From: Plantago major
Lineage: Eukaryota > Streptophyta > Magnoliopsida > Lamiales > Plantaginaceae
Direction: 5' to 3'
Assembly: GCA_026545765.1 (NCBI GenBank)
Contig: CM048843.1
Span: forward strand, 84,941,050 to 85,005,049
DNA length: 64,000 nt
The notes beneath the pieces are model-generated. The model was not told the origin of the DNA and ran no database searches. It saw only the letters and a list, made by a program, of their open reading frames with translations. Position 1 is the first letter of the stretch. Each line of letters starts with the position of its first letter. The position numbers were made by a program, and so were the translations under genes. Of the stretch, positions 10,634 to 28,689 are shown one piece after another.

Positions 10634-11555
10634 TTCATGAACGGTCGAAATTCATTGTATACTTTTTTAACCTGACATGTTCCAATTGATTAGATCGCAT
10701 TTAATTTATTAGATCGATTCCAATTCGGATAAGAAGATTGTAGAGATTAATTGTTAATTATTATACGTTCCTTATAAATTAATTATTAAGTGTTCGATAT
10801 GTTACAAAATTTATTAAGTGTTTTACTACTACGAGTTATAAATTATAAATTACACGTTAATATAATCAACAAATTATCCGTCGCTCAAAACACTTAACTA
10901 CATCCTTGTAATTTAGTACATATACGAATTTATCAAATCAACCAAAACTACTACATACATACATATCAAATTAACTAAACTAACTACATACATACTTAAC
11001 ATACATATCAAATTACACATACATATCAAATCACTACATACATACTTAACATACCTATCAAATTAACTAAACTAACTACATACATAATTAATTAACATAC
11101 ATACTTCACTACATACATACTTATCAAATTAACATACATACATATTGAATTACTACATACATTCATATCAAATTAACTAAACTAACTATCAAATTACATA
11201 TACAAATCAAATTAATCAAATTACATATACATATCAAATTACATATAATTGATCAAATTAACTAAACAAGCTACTACATACTTCATATAAACATACAATT
11301 GAGAATAAGTAGTCAAAAATCAAAAAAAATCCCAAATTTCCAAAAGTTAGGGTTTAGCCAAAATACCGTTGATTCCGAAGAAAATAGCGGATGAAATTTG
11401 AAATTGATGGAAGAAACCAGCTTCTCGTCCAACGATCTTCGAATTGACACCAAGATTTAGAAGAATCGTCAACAATTGACCGGATTTGACGGAGGAGAAA
11501 GGAAGAAGCAGAAGAGCGAAATGGCTTCTGCTTCAGTCCGATAAAACCCTTCTGG
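10634..11555. other. non-coding AT-rich right part of CACTA copy 1
   Basis: No gene is visible. From about 10930 to 11290 the sequence is a loose run of CATACATA and ATATCAAATTAACTAAAC phrases. 11330-11550 resembles a leader region of an element transcript on the minus strand and contains CTAGGGTTT-like motifs in reverse. The junction at 10633-10636 marks a deletion relative to copy 2. Confidence 0.6.
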
Positions 11556-11559
11556 GCCG

Positions 11560-11905
11560 ACGGAAACGTATCCGTCGGCCCAAAGGCCGATCCTTCGCTA
11601 CGGGAGCGACGGATAGTTATCCGTCGCCCGTCGCCCCATAGCGACGGATAAATTATCCGTCGCCTTTTTTTTTAAAAAAAAATTAAATATAAATATTAAC
11701 GACGGATAATTTATCCGTCGTTAATATATATTTTTTTTTTTAAATTCCAAAGTATGGGCGACAGATTAATAAAATTCGTCGCCCATATAGCGACGGATAA
11801 CATTATCCGTCGCTAATAAGCGACGGATAACTATTATCATTTTATCTGTCACCAAACCTAGCAATCCGTCGTTATGGGGCGACGGATAAAATCCGTTGCC
11901 CCTTT
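11560..11905. repeat. right subterminal repeats of CACTA copy 1
   Basis: Dense GCGACGGATA and TATCCGTCGC units in both orientations, including the near-palindromes ACGGATAATTTATCCGT and GCGACGGATAACATTATCCGTC. They mirror the left array at 2500-2780 and are the likely binding sites for the accessory protein. Confidence 0.87.
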
Positions 11906-11935
11906 CCGTTGTTTTTCGACAATATTCTTGTAGTG

Positions 11936-12215
11936 TTAATCCATGATCTCAAAACATTAACCCATGATCTCAAGATATCAACATATAAACCCATGTACTC
12001 AAAGTCTCAAACATCATACCCATGTTCTCAACTATTAACCCATGATATCAACATATTAACCCATGTACTCAAACATCATACACATGTTCTCAAGTATAAT
12101 ACCCATGATCCAAAAATGTTCTCAATATAACACAATGATCTCAATATATTAACCCATGATCTCAACATATCAACACATGATCTCAATGTATTATCCCATG
12201 ATCTCAACATATATT
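11936..12215 (+). repeat. short-unit minisatellite, right part
   Basis: Continuation of the array interrupted at 2476: units built on CCATGATCTCAACATATTAA, CCCATGTACTCAAA and CATGTTCTCAA. Removing the CACTA element and one TTA rejoins the two halves into a continuous array. No open frame of interest. Confidence 0.85.
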
Positions 12216-12342
12216 CAAACTTGTACATCAAGCAGATACAATCAAGTATACAGTTACAATCAAGTATTCAGTTCAGTTACAGCTACCACTAAGGAAATTA
12301 CTACACAAACAATCTTCACAAAATAAAATCTAACTTCCCAAA

Positions 12343-13630
12343 TCAGTCTTTCCCTTCCTTCCCTTGGTACCTTCTACCTGCCCTCCTTCTCATCTCTATC
12401 AATTTCACATAATCTCCTTCACCAATAGGATTCATTTCATCAGCCTGTGTCTTCTCTACTGCTTCGGCCTCCGTCTTCTCTGATGCTTCGGCCTCCGTCT
12501 TCTTTGATGCTTCGGCCTCCATCTTATATGATGCTCCGGCCTCCTTCTTTGCCAATGCCTTTGCCTTCTTCCTCTTTATCTTTTCTTCAATCTTCTTGTC
12601 ATAAAATCACCCTCAATTTGGTATGGATAGTTCTAGGTTTGTCAACAGAAAAGTTCTCATTCATCAAACTGCCAAAGCTACTGCATTCTCATCTTCATCA
12701 CCTTTAACTGTCATAGAAACCAGTTGTGTTTTACCTCTCTTCCTAGGTTGTTTCATGTTTACATGTCCAGGCTTGAAGATCTTCGACTTATTAGCCCTAA
12801 CTTTCTTCTGCTTCTCTACAGCAGCATCTACACAAAAAAAAAAAAAAAAAAAACAAATAAACTACCTATGTTTCCAAGCATAGCATTCATGTTCTCAGAA
12901 CAAATGACAAATCATAAAGAACACAAACAAAACTAAAAGCATGAAACAAGAAGCCATGTTTCCAGAATTCCTGCATTCACATAAAACAACAAGACATGTT
13001 CCCAGAGAAATTACCCATGTTCTCAGGCATACAATTCATGTTCTCTCAGCAACACAAACAAAAACTAAAGCATTCATGTAATCAGAAACAAAAATGAAAC
13101 AAGTCATGTTTCTAGAATTCATGTTCCTAGAGAAATAACACATGTTCTCAGGCATAAAATTCATGTTCTCTCATAAACATAAACAAAACTAAAAGCATGA
13201 AAACAAGAAGCCATGTTTCCAGAATTCATAAAATTCATGTTCTCTAAAGCATAAAGTTCATGTTCTCAGAAACAACAAGACATGTCCCGGAGAAATTACC
13301 CATGTTCTCAGGCATACAATAAAATACATGTTCCAACAAAACAACCACATACAAATATTGTATAAAGCATCAACATATAAACACAGTAACAAGCTATGTT
13401 CACACATAAATAACCAATGTTCCCAAATAAATAACCCATGTTCACAAATAAACATAGAATTCATGTTCTCACCAACACAAACTGTTCTTACAACCATAAA
13501 AAACGTAAAAAACAGTCAAAACCGTCGGAATAACTACAAAATAAGGAATACCTTCATCGCCGGACAATAATTTCCGCTTGCAAGCCCGACTAACAACCTT
13601 CGAGCCTTCCTTGCCACTCTTATCAACCAT
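12343..13630 (-). CDS. small degenerate lysine-rich protein gene, unknown function
   Basis: Minus-strand gene. Exon 1 starts with ATG at 13630 (MVDKSGKEGSKVVSRACKRK) and ends at a donor after 13552. A second exon from about 12833, after a long A/T tract and a GTGTAG acceptor, continues in phase (DAAVEKQKKVRANKSKIFKP, then KQPRKRGKTQLVSM) to a TGA at 12664-12666. Further downstream, in a different frame, 12343-12600 encodes DKKIEEKIKRKKAKALAKK and a repeated EASEKTEAEA block ending in a stop. The product is highly basic and low-complexity with no known domain, perhaps a nuclear protein. The intron (12850-13551) is filled with CATGTTCTCAG minisatellite. Whether the last part belongs to the same transcript is unclear. 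Confidence 0.4.
12880..13490. repeat. degenerate CATGTTCTCAG minisatellite in an intron
   Basis: Roughly fifteen irregular units containing CATGTTCTCAG, CATGTTTCCAGAATTC and ACAAAACTAAAAGCATGAAA, with unequal spacing. The core phrase is close to that of the arrays at 896-1712 and 11936-12215, so the neighbourhood shares one family of phrase-like repeats. Confidence 0.8.
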
Positions 13631-13919
13631 TGTAGTACAAAATAACTGTAAAACTCAGAGACAGCACAAAATCAAACACAAAACCCCAAAAAAAACCTAG
13701 CAGAGCATAAAAACGACGAAGAAAGCACCAAATCGAATCCGAAAACACTTACGTTGTAGTATCGAACGAAATTGAGGCCGAAAACAACAAGATCAGAGCA
13801 GAAAACGATGAAATCTCGAAGAAATTGCAGAAATTAGAGCAATTACGATGCAAGAGAAACCAGAAGAAACGAGAAGAAAGGAAGAAAGAAAGAAAAAGAA
13901 GAAAACTGACTAAAATTGC

Positions 13920-13927
13920 TATTTATA
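13920..13927 (-). promoter_or_regulatory. TATA box of the minus-strand gene
   Basis: On the minus strand GGTATAAATAGC stands about 40 bases before a long CT-rich leader (13905-13740, TTCTTTCTTTCTTCC), a possible leader intron and then the ATG at 13630. This arrangement mirrors the plus-strand TATA and leader at 325-530. Confidence 0.5.
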
Positions 13928-13959
13928 CCACGAAAATCGCTAAAATTGAGTCTGGGTTC

Positions 13960-15990
13960 GGTTAACTACCCGAATCCGCGAAAAATTGATCCAAATATAT
14001 CTACAAAGAGGTAAATTGCAATGTCGTCCCGTCTTTAGATAGTTTATCTAAAGACCGTCTCTTAAGAGACTTTGTAAGTTAGGGCTATACGAAAATCCGA
14101 ACACTCAACCCGCCCTCACAAATTTTACTTTGTGGTTGATTATTTTTATCTTGTAATGGAGGTGGAACCTGTGTAGGAGTTTAATCGAATTGAACTATTC
14201 GCGATCAATTCGTGAAAAAAATCGGTCAAAGTCAGATTTAGGTTCGAGATCGGTAAGCTTGAACATGACTGAGTAAGCTCAACTCAGTTTTGAACAAGTA
14301 ACGAGTACTATTATAAAAAGTTCGACTGAATCTGAGCAGCTTTGGAGAATATATATGTTATGTATTTGTACTTATATATTATAGTATTTTATTTTTATTA
14401 AAGTAGTATAATAAGAACTAAAGCGCGTGGAGCTTCACCGATTTTTCCGCCAATTAGATTGTTTCAGTGTAAAGTAAAGGCGTTGGACAAATACCCCAAC
14501 CTCACAACTAAACGTGTGATAATCACGTCTTCACTCTATCTAGAAACAAACATGGGGCTTTCTACCGTCAGTCAAGGTGTTGCCCTGACTAACGTCATTC
14601 ACCTATTTTGATCCATTAGATTAAAATTTTAACGGTGGAGATCGAATAATCTGTTACCTGTCGCACTAAGTGTTGCCATGGGGTGTCGCATACGAGGTGT
14701 TCTGCGTGTTCCAACCGCCACGTCGCTTTAAATTATTTAAATATATTTAAAAAAAATATTTTTGCTCTAACCGGAAGCCACCACGAAAGCTTGATCGAGC
14801 TCCGCCATGGATCGCCGGACTCGGCCACACCATCGCCGAGCTCGGCCACCTTCTTGAAGAGCTCGGTGGAAGCTTCGATCTGTTTGTTTTTTTTTTTTTA
14901 AATTTTTATTGAGCTTCCGCCATGGAAGCTCAGTAAAAAAAAAAAGAGATCGGAGCTTCCACCGGAGCTCTGATAGTGATTTTGGTGGTGGTGTGCGGTG
15001 TTGGTGGTGGGGAAGAAGATGGTGGGTGGTGGTGGGAATTGGGGAAGGAGAGATAAAATTTTAATAATTAAATTTTTTTTGAAGAAGTTAATAGTTTAAA
15101 AAAAAAAATAGCGGTTGAAGACAATCTGAAGAAATTGATGGTTGAGGCGATACGAAAAGAATCTGCGACATCAACAATGCGTGTCGGATGTCGAATATAT
15201 TGATCGATAATCGTCGACACCTTAACTGACGACGGTAGAAATAGGCAAGGCAGCAAACGAGAGTCACTTCTTTCTAATCTTCTTCTTCAATCTTCTCCTC
15301 TCACCATTAATCATTAATCACAGATCTTGTCGTTGAAAAGAAAAACCACATGATTGTGGACGCTTTATAATACGAATCTCCGACTCCTCCATCCATCTGG
15401 TGCAAATCTCCATCTCCATAACTCCATCGTTCTGCTGATCTCCATCCCGCCATCTCAATCGACCACATCTCCATGACTTGGTAGTTATCCAATCTGACCG
15501 ACGCCCTCAATTTACAACCTAGGTAACAATTTCTTTCTTTGCATTTTTAGATGCTCACCAAGTGTTTATTTGTTCAGCTCGAACTTCCATGTGAGAATGA
15601 GATGGAGAAGAAACAATCACTATCTTCTTTGGATTCGCTCCCTTACCATTTGTCAAAACTCAAGAACCACTACATCTCCTTCTTCACTACAACATCCTGC
15701 CCTAATTTACACTCATCACCTCCGATTCCTACTTTTCGTGAAAATCGCTCAAAAGCGATTTCGATTGTCAAATTCACTCAGCTCAATCGAAATTCGGAAA
15801 ACACAGCAAAATAGAATCAATCCTCAGCAGAAACAAAACGAAACAGAACAATTGAACAAACACACAGGAAGAGGATGATAGAAGGGAGAAGTTCGAGAAT
15901 GCATTGTTGATAGAACAGAGATATGTTGTGTCCGTTGTCCGTAATCAGACTAACGGAAATCGAAAGCTCTGGAAAGGAAGCGGTGAGTAA
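13960..15990. other. intergenic region with a dispersed GAGCTTCCGCC repeat
   Basis: No convincing gene. A stretch at about 14780-15115 (GAGCTTCCGCCATGG, a poly-A/T tract, CGGAGCTTCCACCGGAGCTC, GTGATTTTGGTGGTGGTG, TTAAAATTTTAATAATTAAA) recurs inside the small MULE at 42850-43225, so it is a dispersed repeat of unknown class. A short hairpin, GTCTTTAGAT...ATCTAAAGAC, lies at about 14031-14055. The open frames between 15300 and 15880 are short, have no domain and are probably chance. Confidence 0.5.
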
Positions 15991-16348
15991 GACCATAAAT
16001 ATCCATCTCCTTCACATACCCAACCACAACAATAAAGTTTATCCATGACCACCACCAACCCAATCGATTCAATAAATTTTATTATTCTTTTCATTATTAT
16101 CATAAAATAATTTTAATATATAATTAAATATAATAGTAAAATATTGAAATATTAAATAATTATAATATATAATAATTATAATATAATATTAAAAACATTA
16201 ATTTAGTTTGAAAAATTAAAATACAAGGTGATGTGGCAATTTAAAACTACATTACAGAATTACATGGAAAAAAAATTACAATGCTTCAAATGTAAATGCA
16301 AAATAAAAACGCTGCTGAAAGATAAAAAAAAATTGAAAAATTACATAT

Positions 16349-17736
16349 TCAGTCCTCCTCATCATTAAAATGCTCCCATATGTGCTCAATTAAGTCGTTC
16401 ATAAGTTCCCTGTGACCATTTCTGTTGCGAAGCTGCTCCCTGTTAGTCATATATTGGGCTAGACTTGCAACTCGTTCAGTGGAGTAGTTGAAAATAGGAT
16501 CAACAACGTCTTCTTCATCATCATCTTCATTCACATGTCGTCCGGGACGATCTTTCATGAATTCAGTGGGATCGGTATAGTTTAGGTAAGTGTCTCTTTC
16601 ATCTTCAACTATCATATTATGGAGGATGATACAAGCAATCATAATTTTCCCCATGGCATGTCGATCCCATAGAAGGCATGGTTGTTTAATAAAAGAGAAA
16701 CGAGCTTGTAGAATACCAAAAGCCAGCTCAACATCTTTCCTAACAGCCTCCTGATGTTGAGCAAATAACTTGTGCTTGCGAATAATAGGAGCCTTAATAG
16801 ATTTCACAAATCCAGCCCATTCTGGATAAATTCCATCAGTGAGGTAATATTTTATATTCCTTTCATGACCATTAACAGTGTAATTGACTTTCGGCGCTCG
16901 GCCTAATAAAATATCATTGAAAACAGGAGATTTGTGTAGCACATTAATATCATTGTTCGTACCTGGGGTTCCAAAAAATGCATGCCAGATCCAACAATCT
17001 TCTGATGCAACAGCTTCCAAAATGATTGTTGGCTTCCCACTTCTTCCTTGATATTGCCCTGCCCAAGCAGTAGGACAATTCTTCCATTCCCAGTGCATGC
17101 AATCAATACTGCCCATCATTCCTGGAAATCCGCATCGTTCACCAATATGTAGAAGCCGCGCCATGTCTTCTTCTGTTGGACTCCTGAGGTATTCATTCCC
17201 AAAGTTGGCAATTACGCCTTCTACAAACTTCATAACTGATTTTCTTATCACCTGCTCGCTCATTCGCAGGCACTCATCATGCACGTCTGGTGGTGTTCCA
17301 TAGGTTAAAACTCTTATAGCAGCAGTGCATTTTTTAATCAAAGACATACCTAGTCGACCAGTGGCATCTCGCTTTTGTTGAAAATATTCGTCTGAACTGA
17401 GCTTTTCCATTATACGTTCGAACACGTGCTTTCTCATTCGAAACCTCCGGCGGAAAGTGTCTTCCGGGTAGATTGGTTCCGGAAAAACTGAGAAATACAT
17501 TTTGAACAAGTTTTGATGGCCTTCCTCACGAATTCGTTCAATATGGCGCCTCCTAGCTCTAATATTGTGGTGCAGTGTAACAACAGAGTAGGAATTTGAA
17601 TGACTACATCCTCGATAATGCGGTTAAGTGTTTGGTTTTGTTGTGCAACACGTTCTTCCCACTCATCTATTTCGATGAAACTAGAAGAATCATCACCCGA
17701 ATTAGAACCATGGAATATGTGCTCATTTGATGACAT
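16349..17736 (-). pseudogene. PIF/Harbinger transposase (HARBI1-like, DDE_Tnp_4), one frame change
   Basis: Catalyses excision and insertion at TWA sites together with the Myb-like partner encoded next door. The N-terminal part (ATG at 17736, MSSNEHIFHGSNSGDD) and the main 386-codon frame are offset by one nucleotide near 17570; the family signature RRRHIERIREEGHQNLFKMY resumes in the second frame. The rest is well preserved: a helix-turn-helix region (RRRFRMRKHVFERIMEKL) and the DDE catalytic triad, with first D in GSIDCMHWEWKNCP, second D in YLTDGIYPEW and the E in RKDVELAFGILQARF. The tail is acidic (EDDDEEDVVDP) and ends HIWEHFNDEED. Length is normal for the family (about 430 residues counting both frames). 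Confidence 0.9.
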
Positions 17737-18209
17737 TATTTTTAGTTGAAAATACACTACTTGTGAGGAAATGGAAGGGGTGAGGAAGACTTGAGTGTGA
17801 GTATGGTAATGATCCCAGCCATATTTAAAGAGAGTTAGAAATGTACCTGAGCCATTCCTAGCCACGTAAATCATATCTCCAACTATATCATCATGTGGTA
17901 CACTACTTGCAATAAAGTTGAATGAACTATGCAATGGCAAAAGTAAAAGTTGATTGGACTTAGTAGAAGAATCATGTGAGATATCTTAAAAAAATGAAAG
18001 CAGGATAGACTATAGACTGACAAAAGTTCATGGATCCAAAGTAGAATATATACTAGGCTATAGACAAAATATAACATAAAGATTTGCAAATCTAAACATA
18101 ATATATTTTATTGCAAACATAATCATACATGATAGAACTAATCAAACACAACTGAAATAACACGAAAACATAGTAATACATAACGACAACATAACATAAT
18201 TAATTAAAA

Positions 18210-19209
18210 TTACAAGTAGGTAAAGTGCTCTCCCAACAGGCGATTCTTGAGGTCTTCTTCTTGTGAAGATAGATTTGGTTTTGCCAACAACATACTCAAC
18301 ATATTTGCATTTAGCTTCTTTTTCTCCAATTCAATCCTTTCATTCCCAAACTTGTTCATTGACTCAAGTTCTTTCTCACGCGTGATCCTCATCGCACGAA
18401 GTTCATTAGTAAATTCATTTGGAATCAGAGGTTTGATGATGATGATGCTTTTCCTTTCGCTTAGCTTTGGCCGCATCTCTACCGGTAGGACGATTTATTG
18501 TTGAAGCACCACTCACCGGAGTTTCTGGAGCAGATTCGGTTGGACCTTCATCATCGGTTCTTGATCTTTTTGAACTGCCATGACCTTCTTCCTCGGAATC
18601 CGGTGCATCTGGATGAGGCCTCCTATGGTCACCACCCACATTCAACTCCCACTTGGGTACATGGCGCATAACTTGTTCAAACACAAGAGTATGCGGAAAT
18701 CCACTCTTTCCATAAATCTTATGAGCTGCATTTTCAACATCTGTCATACTCAATACGATATAATTATGGAGATAGGCTTCTTTGTATGCACCAATCCACT
18801 TCGAAACATTTTTGTTGAGCCGCGACCAACGACCTCTCATTGACTCCACAGTTCGCTTTGATAGTGTACCGGGATTTTCTTCCCGGGATTTCTCATACAG
18901 CTTGAGAACTTTGTTCCATAAAGTATCACCTTTTTTATTAGTGCCGATAATTGCATCTCCACCCACGTAAACCCAAGCTGACATTAGGGCTACATCTTCA
19001 AGGGGCTCCCAATTCACGGATACATTGGTTGAGTTCGTTTCAACTTCGGGTTCAGTGTTATTTTGAGTAAGATTAGGAGGGTTATTATGAGTAAGATTCG
19101 GAGGAAATTGGGTACCCATATTTGTTTCATAACTAGAAAATGCTTGAGAGTTTTGTGTATTTTCATAAGTAGAATAATAGTGTGGGTAAAATGGATCATT
19201 TGGATCCAT
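18210..19209 (-). pseudogene. Harbinger ORF1: Myb/SANT-like DNA-binding protein, one frame change
   Basis: Partner protein that in this superfamily binds the element ends and brings the transposase to the nucleus. ATG at 19209 (MDPNDPFYPHYYSTYENT) opens an Asn/Pro/Thr-rich N-terminus, then the trihelix-like Myb domain (WEPLEDVALMSAWVYVGGD, LWNKVLKLYEKSREEN, RWSRLNKNVSKWIGAYKEA), an acidic and basic linker (DEGPTESAPETP, DAAKAKRKEKHHHH) and, in another frame from about 18430, the coiled-coil tail (ELRAMRITREKELESMNKF) ending at 18210. The slip lies in the (ATG)n-rich stretch at about 18435-18450, a slippage-prone sequence. The family is often misannotated in databases as glutathione S-transferase T3-like. 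Confidence 0.85.
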
Positions 19210-19450
19210 CGGAGAGAACCGAAAATGATTTGTGTTTGAGATATAAAGTAGTTGATAGGAGGGGATTTTTCAGATGTGTGAAAATTGTAGTAATATTGGT
19301 GTCTATTTAAAGATAATTTTTTTTTATGAATTTTAATATATTTTTTATTTTTTTTCGAAAGGATAATAAAAAGTTATTAAAAGAAATAAAGAAATCTAAA
19401 AAAAAAAGAAGGTCCAATAGGGAGGGGACACTTGTCCCATCCAATTGATC

Positions 19451-19555
19451 CAAGCAACCAGCAGGTTGCTGGTTGCTTGATGGGCGCCCAGACCTGGGCG
19501 CCCATCATTCACTTATTTTTTTTTAAATTTTTTTGTGGTGGGTCCCACCCACCAC
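19451..19555. repeat. three perfect hairpins inside the right end of the Harbinger element
   Basis: Hairpin 1 at 19451-19479: CAAGCAACCAGCA, 3-base loop, perfect inverse. Hairpin 2 at 19479-19506: GATGGGCGCCCAG, 2-base loop, perfect inverse. Hairpin 3 at 19535-19555: GTGGTGGGT, 3-base loop, perfect inverse. They are GC-rich in an AT-rich surrounding and lie 23-128 bases from the right boundary. No equivalent is visible at the left end. Confidence 0.9.
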
Positions 19556-20547
19556 AAATGGCCAACCTGTTGTCGGTCTAAGTAGATCCATTTTTTGTGG
19601 ATTCTATGGTCACGAGTAGATACTAGAACAAGAAAATTTTGATTACTTTTGCTGTATACAAACTATTTTCCTGACTTTTTAGTTGTCGACTTGTATGAGA
19701 ATATTTTAAATTTTAAAATACACATTTATTGTGAATAAAACCACCAGCCAATTTTACTGAGATGATGAAACAGTTCATATTTAGCTTTCTAAGATCTTGG
19801 CATCTGTAATCTTGTTGTTTAGTGTCATAGTTTTTCCCTGGCCTGTAAAAAGTGAAGTAGTTTCTTGGGCTTTTTTAAAGGATCAATTGGATAGTAAGTA
19901 TATGCCTATAGGACTCACCAATATATGAAAACCTTGCACTTAGTGTCAAACATTATAAAACTCACTTGAATCATTCATATTTATTAAAGTCAAACCATTA
20001 ATTTTTTCACTTAAATATTTTCTCTTTCTTCCAAAAAAAAAGAAGTTTTCCACTTAAATATTTTCTTTCTTTTTGCGCAACGGTAAAATAAATTATTAAG
20101 AAATTAAAATGTACACGTAATATAAAGAAGGCTCGAACTTCAAGATGTACTAATACAAAGATTAACACAACATTATACATAATCCATACAAACCGCATCC
20201 CTACACCTAAATTTCCAGACAGACATTACACTGCTCCAAACATACTCCCACTTACCAATACTCAATTACCAGGAATATAAAGAAAGTCATTAATCAAGAA
20301 TTCAAATAACGTCTCTGTACGTCTCTATCCAAACGAATATAAAGTCCGATCATTCATCAAGAATTCAAAGAAGATATACGAACCAAATTGTATTACTAAT
20401 TAAATTAAATAATTATTAATAGTTGGGCAATAATTCTAAAAAATATAGGCAACACCAAGAACACCATTTGGGAGCACCACTTGGGAGCATTGGGGAGCTG
20501 GTGGCGTGGTGGGATTTGTTCCAGATACATAACAGAATTGAACATAA

Positions 20548-27785
<7,238 letters not shown>

Positions 27786-28680
27786 TAGTCGGTCGTGTTT
27801 TCTCTTCCAGCATTAATAGAAATTTCTTTACAACACAAGTGCATTAAGAAGTGTAAAGAAGGTTACTTCGTTTATATAGAAGATTTTTGTTTGTAAAGCC
27901 CAAGAGGAATCAAAAGGCTGTCATCATCAAACATAGATATAATGAAGGTCAGACTCTAGCAAATATGCATATATACATTATTTTATACAGTGTTGTCAAT
28001 CCCGACGAGATCCCGCAATCCCGGTGCATTTTGGCACCTGGGTGGGATTGGCATGCCCATCCCGGGCAAATCTCAGAAATCCCAATCGGAACCGAGGATC
28101 ATGATTTATCATCATTTCGTTTCATTAATCACTCATTGGAACCAATTCATTCAAAAGCAAACCAGTCAACCAGGAATTAAAATTCCGAACCCTAGTAAAC
28201 GAAATTGAAAGAGGAAAATGCAGGGTTCCAATTAATTAACACAATTAGTGAAACAAAATGATCAAATGAGTGATTAATCATCAATGGAGAAAAGAAAAGA
28301 GTAGTATTGGCCTGACTTGCGTTGCGGAGGCGGAGCAATGAAAGCGAGGAGGCGCCAAGAACGGCTGGCCAAGATCGGCGAATGAAGAATGAATAAGGGA
28401 GCAAAGGCAGAACTAGGAAGAAGGAAGTGCAGGTCCAGGAGCAACCAAAAAACGGCGAATGAAGAGAAGAAGTGAAACAGAATAGAAAAGCGGCGAATGA
28501 AGAGGGAACTAGGACAAGACCTAAAACCCAAAATTTTTAAAAATATATATATATATTTTTTTATTGGGGCGGACCCGGGCTGAAGATACAATCCATCCAT
28601 CCATATATTAGGTAAAGCAAATGGGTCTAAACCACACCAGATTAATTCAGTTCTACGTGGAATTACATGGAAATAGTACT
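27786..28680. other. upstream region of the helicase gene; no clear gene
   Basis: Expected to hold the helicase promoter on the minus strand, but no unambiguous TATA element is seen. A GC-richer patch at about 27990-28090 (CCCGACGAGATCCCGCAATC, ATCCCGGGCAAATC) and another at 28560-28600 stand out from the AT-rich background. The open frames here (27887-28180, 28274-28600) are short and lack domains. Confidence 0.4.
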
Positions 28681-28689
28681 AACCCGTGG

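Larger units (their letters stand above)
2477..11935. mobile_element. CACTA (En/Spm-type) DNA transposon, copy 1, non-autonomous
   Basis: The left end reads CACTACAAAATCGGG and the right end is the inverse, TTCTTGTAGTG. The element is bracketed by TTA at 2474-2476 and 11936-11938, the 3-bp target duplication typical of this superfamily. Both ends carry dense subterminal GACGGATA/TATCCGTC repeats. Its own gene (8642-10500, minus) is a Transposase_24-type accessory gene; no catalytic TnpD (Transposase_21) domain is visible. The element is 9459 bp only because a 5.6-kb MULE is nested in it. Compared with copy 2 at 46436-51390 it lacks about 1.06 kb at 10633. The boundaries are directly seen; the family assignment is by ends, TSD and gene content. 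Confidence 0.93.
15991..19578 (-). mobile_element. PIF/Harbinger DNA transposon with both genes
   Basis: The element is bracketed by TAA (15988-15990 and 19579-19581), the target duplication of this superfamily. The inward-reading ends are related but imperfect: GACCATAAATATCC on the left and GACCGACAACAGG on the right. Inside are the two standard genes, a DDE transposase (16349-17736) and a Myb/SANT-like DNA-binding protein (18210-19209), both on the minus strand. Three perfect hairpins lie inside the right end. Each gene has one frame change, so this copy is probably not autonomous, but it is otherwise complete. Confidence 0.85.

Noticed and set aside
15551-15878. Small protein gene with CT-rich leader
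   Set aside because: Two overlapping frames of equal length, no domain, no consistent splice structure.
27887-28600. Open frames upstream of the helicase
   Set aside because: Short, overlapping on both strands, no recognisable domain; composition fits leader or intergenic DNA.
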